Under the pieces are notes generated by a model. It was not told the DNA's origin and made no database searches. It was given only the letters and a program-made list of their open reading frames with translations. DNA of 55,695 nt, from contig LNFB01000290.1 of the NCBI GenBank assembly GCA_001464385.1, forward strand, positions 1 through 55,695. The letters run 5' to 3'. This stretch comes from Deltaproteobacteria bacterium Ga0077550 (GTDB lineage Bacteria; Myxococcota_A; Polyangia; Nannocystales; Nannocystaceae). Each line of letters begins with the position of its first letter. Position 1 is the stretch's first letter. Positions 31,590-39,623 of the stretch are shown here, one piece after another. Made by a program: the position numbers and the translations under genes.

Positions 31590-32858
31590 ATGAAGCGAAC
31601 CCTCCTGGGCACTGTAGCTCTCACCTCGTTGCTGGCGTACGGCGCCCACTGGGCCGGACAGGATGTCGCCATCGCGAACGCCGGCGCCGAAGAACCCGAC
31701 ACCGCGATCGGCGGCAAGGTCGAGCTCCTGCGGCTCGCGGTCCCCGCGGGCGACGAGACCGGCGACGTCGTGCGTCGTGACGCCGAGCTCTCGGCCGGCT
31801 TCGAGGTCGTCGATCGCAAGTCGATCCCCGCGGCCCTCATCAAGGAGTCCGGCTTCGACGCCCAGCAGTGGAAGCAGCTCGGCGCGCAGGCGGTGATCAA
31901 GAACGCCAGCGTCGGCGGTCAGATCAAGTTCCAGCTGTACGACTTGGCGAAGGGCAACAAGCCGGTGCTGTCGCTGGGCTTCCCCGGCAGCGACCAGCGC
32001 AAGGCCGCGCACAAGTTCATGAACGAGGTGATCAAGTACTACACGGGCACGCCGGGCGTGTTCGGGTCGCGCATCGCCTTCGTCCGCACGCGTCGCAGCC
32101 CCGAGGTCAGCAAGAACGTCTTCACGATGGAGATGGACGGCGGCAACGTGGCGGGCGTCACGAACAACCGCTCGCTCAACATCCTGCCGTCGATCGGCCC
32201 CGGCGGGCAGGTGCTGTTCACCAGCTACGCCAAGCGCAACCCCGATCTGTGGATGAGCAGCGGCGGCGAGCCCACGCGGGTCAGCAAGCAGCCGGGCCTC
32301 AACCTCGGCGGCGTGATGAACCCGCAGGGCGGCAGCATCGCGCTGACGCTGTCGAAGGACGGCAACAGCGAGATCTATCTGATCGACGCCGGCGGCGGCG
32401 TGAAGGCGCGGCTCACCAGCAACGCCGCGATCGACGGCTCGCCGTCGTGGAGCCCGGCCGGCAACCAGCTCGCGTTCGTGTCGAACCGCGCGGGCGGCCC
32501 GCAGATCTTCCGCATGACCTCGGCCGGCGGTGGCGCGAGCCGCATCAGCAAGAAGGGCGACTACAACCAGACGCCCGACTGGAGCCCCGGCGAGGGTGAG
32601 CTGGCGAGCTGGGTGGCCTACGCGGGCCGCGACGGCAGCAACTTCGACGTCTTCGCGGTCAACGTGAAGAGCGGGCAGCTGAAGCGCATGACCCAGGGCG
32701 GTGGCCGTGCCACCGATCCGACGTGGGCGCCCGATGGTCGGTTGATCGCGTTCTCGTCCTCGCGCGGCGGCATCGTCGTCGCCAACGAGGACGGCAACAA
32801 CCAGATCACCGTCATGAAGGCGGGGACGACGCCCGACTGGGGCCCGCGCGCCCTGTAG
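31590..32858 (+). CDS. tolB: Tol-Pal system translocation protein TolB
   Basis: 422 residues, the normal TolB length. A signal peptide (1-31) leads to the N-terminal alpha/beta domain (about 40-150; ELSAGFEVVDRKSIPAALI, LGAQAVIKNASVGG). A six-bladed beta-propeller follows (about 155-422), with blade motifs SRIAFVRTR, DGSPSWSPAGNQLAFVSNRAG and ATDPTWAPDGRLIAFSSSRGG. TolB is periplasmic and links TolA to Pal at the outer membrane. Neither pal nor the usual cpoB/ybgF gene follows; the next gene is a Ppx/GppA phosphatase, so Pal must be encoded elsewhere. Confidence 0.95.
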   Translation: MKRTLLGTVALTSLLAYGAHWAGQDVAIANAGAEEPDTAIGGKVELLRLAVPAGDETGDVVRRDAELSAGFEVVDRKSIPAALIKESGFDAQQWKQLGAQAVIKNASVGGQIKFQLYDLAKGNKPVLSLGFPGSDQRKAAHKFMNEVIKYYTGTPGVFGSRIAFVRTRRSPEVSKNVFTMEMDGGNVAGVTNNRSLNILPSIGPGGQVLFTSYAKRNPDLWMSSGGEPTRVSKQPGLNLGGVMNPQGGSIALTLSKDGNSEIYLIDAGGGVKARLTSNAAIDGSPSWSPAGNQLAFVSNRAGGPQIFRMTSAGGGASRISKKGDYNQTPDWSPGEGELASWVAYAGRDGSNFDVFAVNVKSGQLKRMTQGGGRATDPTWAPDGRLIAFSSSRGGIVVANEDGNNQITVMKAGTTPDWGPRAL

Positions 32859-32920
32859 GGCCGCGCGTCGAGCCGCACATTCGGCGGGGTGGCGTGCGTG
32901 ACGGCGCCGCCCCGTCGTGT

Positions 32921-32926
32921 TAGTGC
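32921..32926 (+). promoter_or_regulatory. Putative -10 hexamer TAGTGC
   Basis: Nine bases before the ATG at 32936; a weak match kept because its position fits the pattern of short leaders seen across the window. Confidence 0.25.
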
Positions 32927-32935
32927 GATGGGGCG

Positions 32936-33814
32936 ATGCGGGCAGTCGTCGACATCGGAACCAACACCGTACTGATGCTCGTCGGCGAGCGTGACGCCGA
33001 GGGCAGCGTGAAGGTCGCCGTCGATCTGTCGCGCATCTGCCGGCTCGGCCAGGGCGTGGCGGCGTCGCGCAAGCTGCTCCCCGAGGCGGTCGAGCGCACG
33101 CTCGCCGCCCTCCGCGAGTACCGCGAGATCGCGAATGCCCACGGCGCGCAGATCACCGCGGTGGCGACCGAGGGCCTGCGCATGGCCGCGGATGCCGACA
33201 GCTTCCTGCGGCCTGCGGCCGAGGCCCTGGGCACGCGGATCACCCTCATCAGCGGCGACGAGGAGGCCGACCTCTCGTACCGCTCGATCGCGCGCGAGCA
33301 CGGCGAGGGGCCGCTGCGCGTGCTCGACATCGGCGGCGGATCGACGGAGCTCGTCGTCGGCGACGGCGAGCAGATCCTCGGCCGCAAGTCGCACGCGATC
33401 GGCTCGGTGCGCCTCACCGAGCGCTTCGTCAAGAGCGACCCGCCGACCGACGAGGAGCTCGAGGCGGTCGCCCAGGCCGCCCGCGACGCGTTCGCAACAC
33501 AGCCGGTCGCACCGCACCCGGTCCTGCACGGCTTGGCGGGCACCGTCACGAGCGCGGGCGCGCTGCTGCTGGGCCTCACCGCCTATGATCGCGAGGCCGT
33601 CGACAACCGGGCGTTCCCGATCGATCTCGTCGTGCACCTGCGCGACACGCTGGCCAAGGAGACCCTGGCGCAGCGCGTCGCCCGGCCGATCCTCGGCACG
33701 GGTCGGGGCGACGTCATCGTCGCGGGCATGACGATCCTCGTCGAGGCGCTGCGTCACTGCGGCGCCCAGACGCTCGTGGTGCGCGACCGCGGCCTGCGCT
33801 TCGCCCTGCTGTGA
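32936..33814 (+). CDS. Ppx/GppA-family phosphatase
   Basis: 292 residues, the short form with only the two-lobed actin/ASKHA-like domain and no C-terminal HD domain. Motifs: DIGTNTVLM near the start (phosphate 1), TEGLRMAADAD, LISGDEEADLSY with the catalytic-site Glu pair, and the phosphate-2 loop DIGGGSTELV. The end has GLAGTVTSAGALLLG. Such enzymes hydrolyse inorganic polyphosphate or convert pppGpp to ppGpp; the short form does not let me choose. Cytoplasmic. It follows tolB by 77 bp. Confidence 0.92.
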   Translation: MRAVVDIGTNTVLMLVGERDAEGSVKVAVDLSRICRLGQGVAASRKLLPEAVERTLAALREYREIANAHGAQITAVATEGLRMAADADSFLRPAAEALGTRITLISGDEEADLSYRSIAREHGEGPLRVLDIGGGSTELVVGDGEQILGRKSHAIGSVRLTERFVKSDPPTDEELEAVAQAARDAFATQPVAPHPVLHGLAGTVTSAGALLLGLTAYDREAVDNRAFPIDLVVHLRDTLAKETLAQRVARPILGTGRGDVIVAGMTILVEALRHCGAQTLVVRDRGLRFALL

Positions 33815-33849
33815 TCGCGGCGCGCATGGCACTGTCGCCGCGCTCCGCG

Positions 33850-33855
33850 TAGAAC
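33850..33855 (+). promoter_or_regulatory. Putative -10 hexamer TAGAAC
   Basis: Ten bases before the ATG at 33866. Confidence 0.25.
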
Positions 33856-33865
33856 TGTCGTCGCG

Positions 33866-34705
33866 ATGCGGGTCGAGCTCCACTGCCATTCGACGTTCTC
33901 GGACGGGTCGTTCCCCGCCGCCGAGGTCGCCGCGAGGGCGGCCCGCACCAAGGTCGAGCTGTTCTGCCTGACCGACCACGACACCGCGGCGGGCTACGAC
34001 GCGTGCCACGAGGTGCTCGCGCCGCAGGGCTGCACGGTGCTCCGCGGACTCGAGCTCAGCTGCCGCGAGGGCGGCCGCAACGTGCACGTGCTGCTGTACG
34101 GGCTGGTCGAGGGGCCCGGCCTCGATCGCCTCCGCACGCGGCTCGATCAGATCCACGGCGAGCGCAGCGCCCGGCTCGTCGCGATCTGTGGCCGCCTCGC
34201 GCGGCTCGGCATCCACCTCGACGCCGACGCGCTGCTGAGCCGCACCCACGGCCGCACGCCGGGGCGGCCCGACGTCGCGCGGGCGCTCGTCGTCGCCGGC
34301 GTGTGCAAGACGCCGCAGGACGCCTTCACCCGGTTCCTGCGCGACGGCGGCCCGGCCGACGTGCCGCTCGAGCGGCTCTCGGTCGCCGACGGCCTGGCGC
34401 TCGGGCTCGCGGCGGGCGGCAAGGCCAGCCTCGCGCACCCGCATACCTACGGCGAGTTCGCCCACGTCCGCGGCCTGCTGAGGGACCACCGCGAGCTCGG
34501 CCTCGAGGGCCTCGAGGTCTACTACGGCACCTACGCGCGGGCCGAGAGCGAGCGGTGGCTGCGGCTGGCCCACGAGCTCGATCTCGTCGCGACGGGGGGC
34601 TCGGACTTCCACGGCGAGATGAACCCGGCGGTGACCCAGCCCGGGGTGATCCTGCCCAAGGCCGTGGCCGCGCGGCTGTGTGCGTGGCTCGGCGTCGCGA
34701 CCTGA
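33866..34705 (+). CDS. PHP-domain phosphoesterase (TrpH/YciV-like)
   Basis: 279 residues. The PHP motifs are complete: HCHSTFSDG (H6, H8), LTDHDT, a metal Glu in GLELSC, HVHVLLYG-like strand NVHVLLYG, AHPHTYG, and GSDFHG near the C-terminus. An insertion of about 70 residues after residue 90 is typical of the TrpH/RNase AM group. Those enzymes hydrolyse 3'-phosphoadenosine 5'-phosphate or trim RNA 5' ends with three metal ions. It lies 51 bp after the Ppx/GppA gene; both are phosphoryl hydrolases of nucleotides or polyphosphate, so co-expression is reasonable. Confidence 0.92.
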   Translation: MRVELHCHSTFSDGSFPAAEVAARAARTKVELFCLTDHDTAAGYDACHEVLAPQGCTVLRGLELSCREGGRNVHVLLYGLVEGPGLDRLRTRLDQIHGERSARLVAICGRLARLGIHLDADALLSRTHGRTPGRPDVARALVVAGVCKTPQDAFTRFLRDGGPADVPLERLSVADGLALGLAAGGKASLAHPHTYGEFAHVRGLLRDHRELGLEGLEVYYGTYARAESERWLRLAHELDLVATGGSDFHGEMNPAVTQPGVILPKAVAARLCAWLGVAT

Positions 34706-34844
34706 GACCGACCTCGAGGCCCCCTCGGACGCAACCCGACCGGGTGGGAACACGTCCCTGGGATCGTGCGTGGAGATCGAAACCGCCGCGCGGTGCGTTG
34801 GGCGGACGGACCGGCTGGCGCGCACGGCCGCGCACTCGCACGAC

Positions 34845-34850
34845 AGGGGA
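34845..34850 (+). promoter_or_regulatory. Ribosome-binding site AGGGGA
   Basis: Shine-Dalgarno-like sequence four bases upstream of the ATG at 34855; one of the few clear ones here, and it decides the start of the membrane protein gene. Confidence 0.5.
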
Positions 34851-34854
34851 CCCC

Positions 34855-35568
34855 ATGACGAAGCACGAAGGCTCGCGTTGGATGCTGCGTTCGGCCTGGG
34901 CGGGCACCGCCGCGGCCCTCTTCGGCGTGGGCCTCGGGACGCTCAACTACCAGGCGCTGCCCGGGGTCGCCCGGATGGACTGGTCGTGCATGGGCCTGGT
35001 GCTGCTCGGCTACGCCCTGCTCACGGGGGTGTGCAGCGGGCTCGGGATCGGGGCCGGCACCGCGGTCGCGGTCCGCACGGGCGGCGGTCCGCAGCGGGTG
35101 GGCGCGCTGCGCTTGGTCGGCTTCGGGGCGCTCGGTGGGATCGCGGGCTGCACGGTGCCCGCGTGCGTCGGGATCGCGGGCTTCGGCTCGCTGCACGCGC
35201 CCTACGCCGGCACAGCGAACCTCGTGTTCTGCACGCTGGTCGTGTGCACGACGTTCGTCGCGCTGTGGGCCCCGACGTTGTGGGGTCGCACGCACGGGAG
35301 GCTCGGTCGCGCGACACACGTCGGGATCGCAGCGATGGCCGCCGGGCTCGCGGTCGCGTCGATCGGGATCTTCGGCGCGACGCTCTGCTCGGCGATGGGG
35401 ATCGTGCCGACCGCCGATCAGATCTTCGCGCTCGCCGCGAGCATGGGCCTGTTCGAGCTCGCCGCTTGGTCTGGGCTGGGCATCGGGGCGATCTGCGGCG
35501 CCACGGCCGGGTTCGCGTGCTGGCTGTACCTGTCGACCGCGATGGCGCTCGAGCGCCGCGTGGCCTGA
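34855..35568 (+). CDS. Cysteine-rich multi-pass membrane protein
   Basis: 237 residues with about six TM segments, starting near residues 13-33. It has ten cysteines, almost all within or next to the helices (DWSCMGL, TGVCSGLG, AGCTVPACVG, VFCTLVVCTT, TLCSAMG, FACWLY), far above what is usual. No transporter or redox motif (for example CxxC facing a heme or quinone) is certain, although CTVPAC is a spaced pair. No family recognised. It starts 150 bp after the PHP gene and converges with the coiled-coil protein gene. Confidence 0.65.
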   Translation: MTKHEGSRWMLRSAWAGTAAALFGVGLGTLNYQALPGVARMDWSCMGLVLLGYALLTGVCSGLGIGAGTAVAVRTGGGPQRVGALRLVGFGALGGIAGCTVPACVGIAGFGSLHAPYAGTANLVFCTLVVCTTFVALWAPTLWGRTHGRLGRATHVGIAAMAAGLAVASIGIFGATLCSAMGIVPTADQIFALAASMGLFELAAWSGLGIGAICGATAGFACWLYLSTAMALERRVA

Positions 35569-35578
35569 GCGCGCAGGC

Positions 35579-35983
35579 TCAGCTGCCGATCGTGGTCTCG
35601 ATGCAGGCGATGTAGCCGCGCTCGCTCTGCTCGATCTGCTCGCGCAGCGCGTCGAGCTGCGCGGCGACGTCGGGGCGGAGCTCGTCGATCATCGTGAGCT
35701 CCTCGATCATCGCGTCGCGCTCGGCTCGCAGGGTGAACATCCGCTTGCCGGTGGTGCCGACGAGCCGCGCGTCGAGGGCCGCGATGCCCTGGGTGAGTTC
35801 GGTGCGCTCGGCGTCCATCTGCGCCAGCGAGGTCGCGTAGGCGTCGGCGCTCGACTGGGCGAGCTCGACGCCGTCGAGCATGGCGGCGCACTGGGTCTGG
35901 GTCTGCTGGGCCTGCGCGTGGCCGGCGAGGGTCGTGAGTCCGAGCACCAGGGTGGCGGCGACCAGGGCGACGTTGCGGAGCAT
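35579..35983 (-). CDS. Periplasmic coiled-coil protein
   Basis: 134 residues. A signal peptide (1-25, cleavage near GHAQAQ) is followed by an almost wholly helical mature protein with heptads (LAQMDAERTELTQGIAALD; RPDVAAQLDALREQIEQS). One cysteine lies near each end (TQCAAML, YIACIETT), so an antiparallel hairpin could be closed by a disulfide. No family name; size and fold recall small periplasmic chaperone-like or envelope spacer proteins. Divergent from the luciferase-like gene. Confidence 0.65.
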   Translation of the reverse strand: MLRNVALVAATLVLGLTTLAGHAQAQQTQTQCAAMLDGVELAQSSADAYATSLAQMDAERTELTQGIAALDARLVGTTGKRMFTLRAERDAMIEELTMIDELRPDVAAQLDALREQIEQSERGYIACIETTIGS

Positions 35984-36082
35984 GGGGCTCGGTAGAGCAA
36001 CCGCCGGGCCAGCCCGGATCCCGCACAGTTGCGGCGGGCGGCGCGGCGAGGGGGTGGCTCGTTGCTCGATCTGGCCACGGGG

Positions 36083-36101
36083 GTTGCCAGACTTGGGCAA
36101 C
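36083..36101. promoter_or_regulatory. Inverted repeat GTTGCC-N7-GGCAAC, possible operator
   Basis: A perfect 6-bp dyad with a 7-base spacer, 111 bp upstream of the luciferase-like gene and 100 bp upstream of the divergent coiled-coil gene. It is in the right place to bind a dimeric regulator for one or both, but no regulator gene is adjacent. Confidence 0.35.
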
Positions 36102-36169
36102 TGCGCAGTGCTCGGGGAAAGGTCTGGGATCGGGCGGTTTCGTCCCGGGGTAACGCGTCGGTGGCTCGG

Positions 36170-36175
36170 TATCGT
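36170..36175 (+). promoter_or_regulatory. Putative -10 hexamer TATCGT
   Basis: Lies 36 bases before the ATG at 36212, predicting a leader of about 30 bases; downstream of the dyad at 36083-36101. Confidence 0.3.
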
Positions 36176-36211
36176 CTGGAACCAGCAGCTGGCACGACCG
36201 CCGCGCTCGTC

Positions 36212-37204
36212 ATGATCCCGCCCCTGTCGATCCTCGATCTCGCGCCGATCTCCGCCGGCTCGACGCCGCGCGACGCCCTGCACCACAGCCTCGAGCTGGC
36301 GCAGCGCGCCGAGCAGCTCGGCTACCGCAGGCACTGGGTCGCCGAGCACCACGGCATGACCTCGATCGCGAGCGCGGCGACGTCGGTCGTGATCGGCTAC
36401 CTCGCGGGCGGCACGTCGACGATCCGGGTGGGTGCGGGCGGCATCATGCTGCCCAACCACTCGCCGATGGTGATCGCCGAGCAGTTCGGCACGCTCGCGG
36501 CGCTGTACCCCGGCCGCATCGATCTGGGCCTCGGGCGCGCGCCGGGCAGCGATGGCCGCACCGCGCGGGCGCTGCGTCGCGATCCCATGCGCGCCGACGC
36601 GTTCCCCGAGGACGTGCAGGAGCTGCAGGCGTTCCTCGCCGCGCCGCGCCCCGGCCAGGCGTTGGTCGCGGTGCCCGGGGCCGGCAGCGAGGTGCCGCTG
36701 TGGATCCTGGGCTCGAGCCTGTTCGGTGCCCAGCTCGCCGCCTCGCTCGGACTGCCGTTCGCGTTCGCCTCGCACTTCGCCCCCGACGCGATGACCGACG
36801 CGATCGGGATCTACCGCGCCCGCTTCCGGCCGTCGACGCAGCTCGATCGGCCCTACGTGATGCTGGGGTTGAACGTGCTGGTCGCGGCGACCGATGCGAC
36901 CGCGCGGCGATCGTTCACCACGGTGCAGCAGGCGTTCGCGGCCCTGTCGCGCGGGATGCCGGCCCCGTTCGCGCCGCCGGTGGACGACATCGAGACGATC
37001 TGGGATGGGCCCGCGCGGCAGCAGGCCTCGCACATGCTGCGGCACGCGATGGTCGGATCGGCGGCGACGGTGCGCGATGGGATCGAGCGGTTCGTCGGCG
37101 CGACCGGGGCGGACGAGCTGATGGTCGTGACGACGACGTACGCGCAGGCGGATCGGCTGGAGTCGTACACGCGGCTGGCCGAGCTCGCGGGGCTCGCGGG
37201 CTGA
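36212..37204 (+). CDS. Luciferase-like flavin monooxygenase (MsnO8 type)
   Basis: 330 residues, starting MIPPLSILDLAPISAG; earlier in-frame starts give a tail without codon bias. The TIM-barrel family motifs are present: RHWVAEHHGM (strand 2), VGAGGIMLPNHSPMVIAEQFGTL, and GRIDLGLGRAPGSD with the flavin-binding arginine region. The end has DELMVVTTTY. This is the MsnO8-type group of luciferase-like, FMN-dependent enzymes, which often lack a known substrate. Cytoplasmic. It stands alone and converges with the di-haem gene across a hairpin. Confidence 0.9.
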   Translation: MIPPLSILDLAPISAGSTPRDALHHSLELAQRAEQLGYRRHWVAEHHGMTSIASAATSVVIGYLAGGTSTIRVGAGGIMLPNHSPMVIAEQFGTLAALYPGRIDLGLGRAPGSDGRTARALRRDPMRADAFPEDVQELQAFLAAPRPGQALVAVPGAGSEVPLWILGSSLFGAQLAASLGLPFAFASHFAPDAMTDAIGIYRARFRPSTQLDRPYVMLGLNVLVAATDATARRSFTTVQQAFAALSRGMPAPFAPPVDDIETIWDGPARQQASHMLRHAMVGSAATVRDGIERFVGATGADELMVVTTTYAQADRLESYTRLAELAGLAG

Positions 37205-37205
37205 G

Positions 37206-37220
37206 GCCCGGCACCCGGGC
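37206..37220. terminator. Hairpin between converging genes
   Basis: Perfect 6-bp stem GCCCGG/CCGGGC with a 3-base loop, in the 37-bp gap between the monooxygenase stop and the di-haem protein stop. Symmetric, so it can serve both strands. Confidence 0.5.
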
Positions 37221-37241
37221 GGGCCCCTGTGCCCACCGGCT

Positions 37242-39455
37242 CTACAGCGACGCCAGGAACCGCAGCAGCGCCGATCGATCCCCGTCGTCGAGCGCCTCGT
37301 AGGCGATCTCCGCGTCCTCGGCCTCGCCGCCGTGCCAGCGGATGGCCTCGTCGAGCGTGCGTGCGCGGCCGTCGTGCAGGTAGCTCTCGTGGGGCGTGCA
37401 GGTCTGCTGCTGGAACGGCCCCTCGACGCCACCGGTGACGCATGCGCTGAGCCCGATCCCCCACAGCGGGGTCGTGCGCCACTCTGCGCCGCTGGCCTCG
37501 CCTTCGCCGAGGGAGTCCTCGAGCCGGGGGCCCATGTCGTGCAGCAGCAGATCCGAGTAGGGGTGGATCACCTGGTTGCGCAGCTCCGCGAAGGGATGAA
37601 AGGGGCTGGTGGTCATCGACGGGCGGTGACAGGTATCGCAGCCCAGCTCGGCGAACACCGCCTCGCCGCGCAGCGCCTCGGCGTCGTCGAGATCCCGGCG
37701 CGGACGCATCCCGAGGAGCGCGACGTACTTCACCAGATCGGCGAGGTGCTCGTCGGCGAGCTCGGGACCCTCGCCGTTGCCGCAGTCGGCCTGCATCGGT
37801 CCGCAATCGGGCTCGGGCTTCACGGACGTCATCACGCCCATGTCCGTGTTGAGCGCGCCTGCGATCTGGTGCGTGAGGCTGCTGGCGCCGGCCTTCCAGC
37901 CGAAGCGCCCGAGGCGGAGCTCGCCGGTGACGGGATCGTCGACCCGCTGCACGCGGCCGGAGATCCCGTCGCCGTCGGCGTCGTCGGGGTCGTGCCACTC
38001 GAGCACGGTGCTCTCGGCGACGGCCTCGAGCAGGCCCATGCCCACGAGCGGCGGCGCGAGGCGAGCGGAGAATCGACCCGGCGTGCCCTTGGCGAATTCA
38101 TAGACCGGCGAGCGCAGGCCGTCGCCGTCCTCCATCCACTGGGCGATCGACACCTGACCCTCGCCCGCGCCACCGGCGGTCGAGAACGGCTGCAGCACCG
38201 ACCCGCGCATGGGATCGGGCCCACCGTCGGCCGCGGCCACGCGGAACACCCACTTGTCGAGCGGCTCGCCGATCGCCGCCACCGGTGCGCGACCGTTGCG
38301 GGTGTGGCAGCCATCGCACGAGTCGTTGACGAAGTTGGGGCCTGCGAGCCCGACGAGGTCGTCGAACAGGCCGTTCTCGGCGCTCTCGTCGTGGGAGCCG
38401 TCGATCATGTTGGTGTGGTGCACCCGCCGCCCGAGCACGAAGCGCTGGCCGTTGACGCTCGAGAGGTTGGTGGCCATCTGCATGTACTGGTTGTCGGGCT
38501 CGCCCGAGTGCATGTACGCCAGCGTGGTGCCACCGCCCGACCAGCCCGCCTCCGCGATTGGATGCGAGTTCTCGCGCTCCGACGATTGATCGGCGAAGTC
38601 GCCGACGGTGGACCACGGCACCATCCCGCCCGTGCCCACCGCATACAGATACGTCGTGCCGTAGTAGTTGTTGCGGCCCACCGGCACCTGGTCGAGGAAC
38701 TGGCTGTTCTCGAACTCCATGAACTGACCGACGGCGAGCGGCGAGTGCTCGCCGCCGAGGCTGATCGCGCTGTCGATCGTGTACGAGTACTTGTACTGCG
38801 TGCCCTCGTCGCTGACCTTCTGCAGTTCGTTGTCGTAGGTGCCGGGGCCCTCCTCGGTGAACTGGTTGCCGTAGTTCCCGTGGTACGCGGCGACGGTGCC
38901 CTGTCCGCTGTACCAGGCGCGGAACTCGATCGCGCCCAGGGGCCACTCGGTCACGTAGGAGATCTCGATCGTGCTCCCGCCCTTGGCCACGGTGTCGACG
39001 ATCATCATCCGCGCGGTGCGGTACTCCCAGTAGTGGGGCAGGTAGTGGTCGTAGCTCTGGAACTGGTCCTCGCGCGCATGACGGTCGCGCCCGCGATCCG
39101 CGAAGCGCGTGACGATGGCGTCGCCGCGGTCGTAGTGGATCTCGGGCTCGAGCTCGGTGCCATCATCGTACAGCGGCACGATGCCGTCGCCGCCGGTGTC
39201 GTCCGATCCGGTGTCGTCCGTGCCGGTGTCCCCGGTGCCGACACCGTCGGCGTTTCCACCATCGTTGCTGGTGCCGTGGGTGGTGTCGGCATCGTCGATC
39301 GCCGCGTCGTCGCCCATGGTCTCGTCGGCGTCCCCACCGGTCGGCGTGGCGTCGGGGTCCGCGCAGCCGTGGACGGCCAGCAGCAAGGCGCCGCCCAGAC
39401 CTGCCGCGCCGAATCGGTGTGCTGCACTCGGGGTCTCGCGATGCCGCGTCCGCAT
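37242..39455 (-). CDS. Di-haem DUF1111-family lipoprotein
   Basis: 737 residues. The signal peptide ends AVHGC (lipid cysteine C31), followed by an Asp/Gly/Thr-rich linker to about 95. Residues about 100-350 are an extra N-terminal beta-rich domain. The C-terminal part is the DUF1111 cytochrome-peroxidase-like region with two c-haem sites: C380-x-x-C383-H384 (SCDGCHTRNGRAP) and C606-x-x-C609-H610 (CDTCHRP). The helper motifs YSDLLLHDMG and WRTTPLWGIG are standard for this family, once called thiol oxidoreductases. An outer-membrane or surface electron-transfer or peroxidase role is inferred. The divergent lipoprotein gene starts 169 bp away. Confidence 0.88.
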   Translation of the reverse strand: MRTRHRETPSAAHRFGAAGLGGALLLAVHGCADPDATPTGGDADETMGDDAAIDDADTTHGTSNDGGNADGVGTGDTGTDDTGSDDTGGDGIVPLYDDGTELEPEIHYDRGDAIVTRFADRGRDRHAREDQFQSYDHYLPHYWEYRTARMMIVDTVAKGGSTIEISYVTEWPLGAIEFRAWYSGQGTVAAYHGNYGNQFTEEGPGTYDNELQKVSDEGTQYKYSYTIDSAISLGGEHSPLAVGQFMEFENSQFLDQVPVGRNNYYGTTYLYAVGTGGMVPWSTVGDFADQSSERENSHPIAEAGWSGGGTTLAYMHSGEPDNQYMQMATNLSSVNGQRFVLGRRVHHTNMIDGSHDESAENGLFDDLVGLAGPNFVNDSCDGCHTRNGRAPVAAIGEPLDKWVFRVAAADGGPDPMRGSVLQPFSTAGGAGEGQVSIAQWMEDGDGLRSPVYEFAKGTPGRFSARLAPPLVGMGLLEAVAESTVLEWHDPDDADGDGISGRVQRVDDPVTGELRLGRFGWKAGASSLTHQIAGALNTDMGVMTSVKPEPDCGPMQADCGNGEGPELADEHLADLVKYVALLGMRPRRDLDDAEALRGEAVFAELGCDTCHRPSMTTSPFHPFAELRNQVIHPYSDLLLHDMGPRLEDSLGEGEASGAEWRTTPLWGIGLSACVTGGVEGPFQQQTCTPHESYLHDGRARTLDEAIRWHGGEAEDAEIAYEALDDGDRSALLRFLASL

Positions 39456-39623
39456 GGTCCCCCCAGTTCCGCCCGGGCCCCCGTTCGGCTCAGGATTTCT
39501 CGCGGGCCCCTCCGCCGGTCGCGCGGCCATCGCAGCGCGCGGATCACCAGCCCGAGCGCTGCACCGACGAATCCCGGGCCGATCGGGGAACGCGGGGCGC
39601 CCTGGGGTAACGTGGGGGGAACC
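39456..39623. other. Divergent promoter region of two lipoprotein genes
   Basis: 168 bp between the di-haem protein start and the lipoprotein start at 39624. It contains a TAACGT hexamer at 39608-39613 for the rightward gene; no comparable hexamer is seen for the leftward gene. Confidence 0.4.
39608..39613 (+). promoter_or_regulatory. Putative -10 hexamer TAACGT
   Basis: Ten bases before the ATG at 39624. The bases between are GGGGGGAACC, which could also serve as a poorly spaced ribosome-binding site. Confidence 0.35.
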
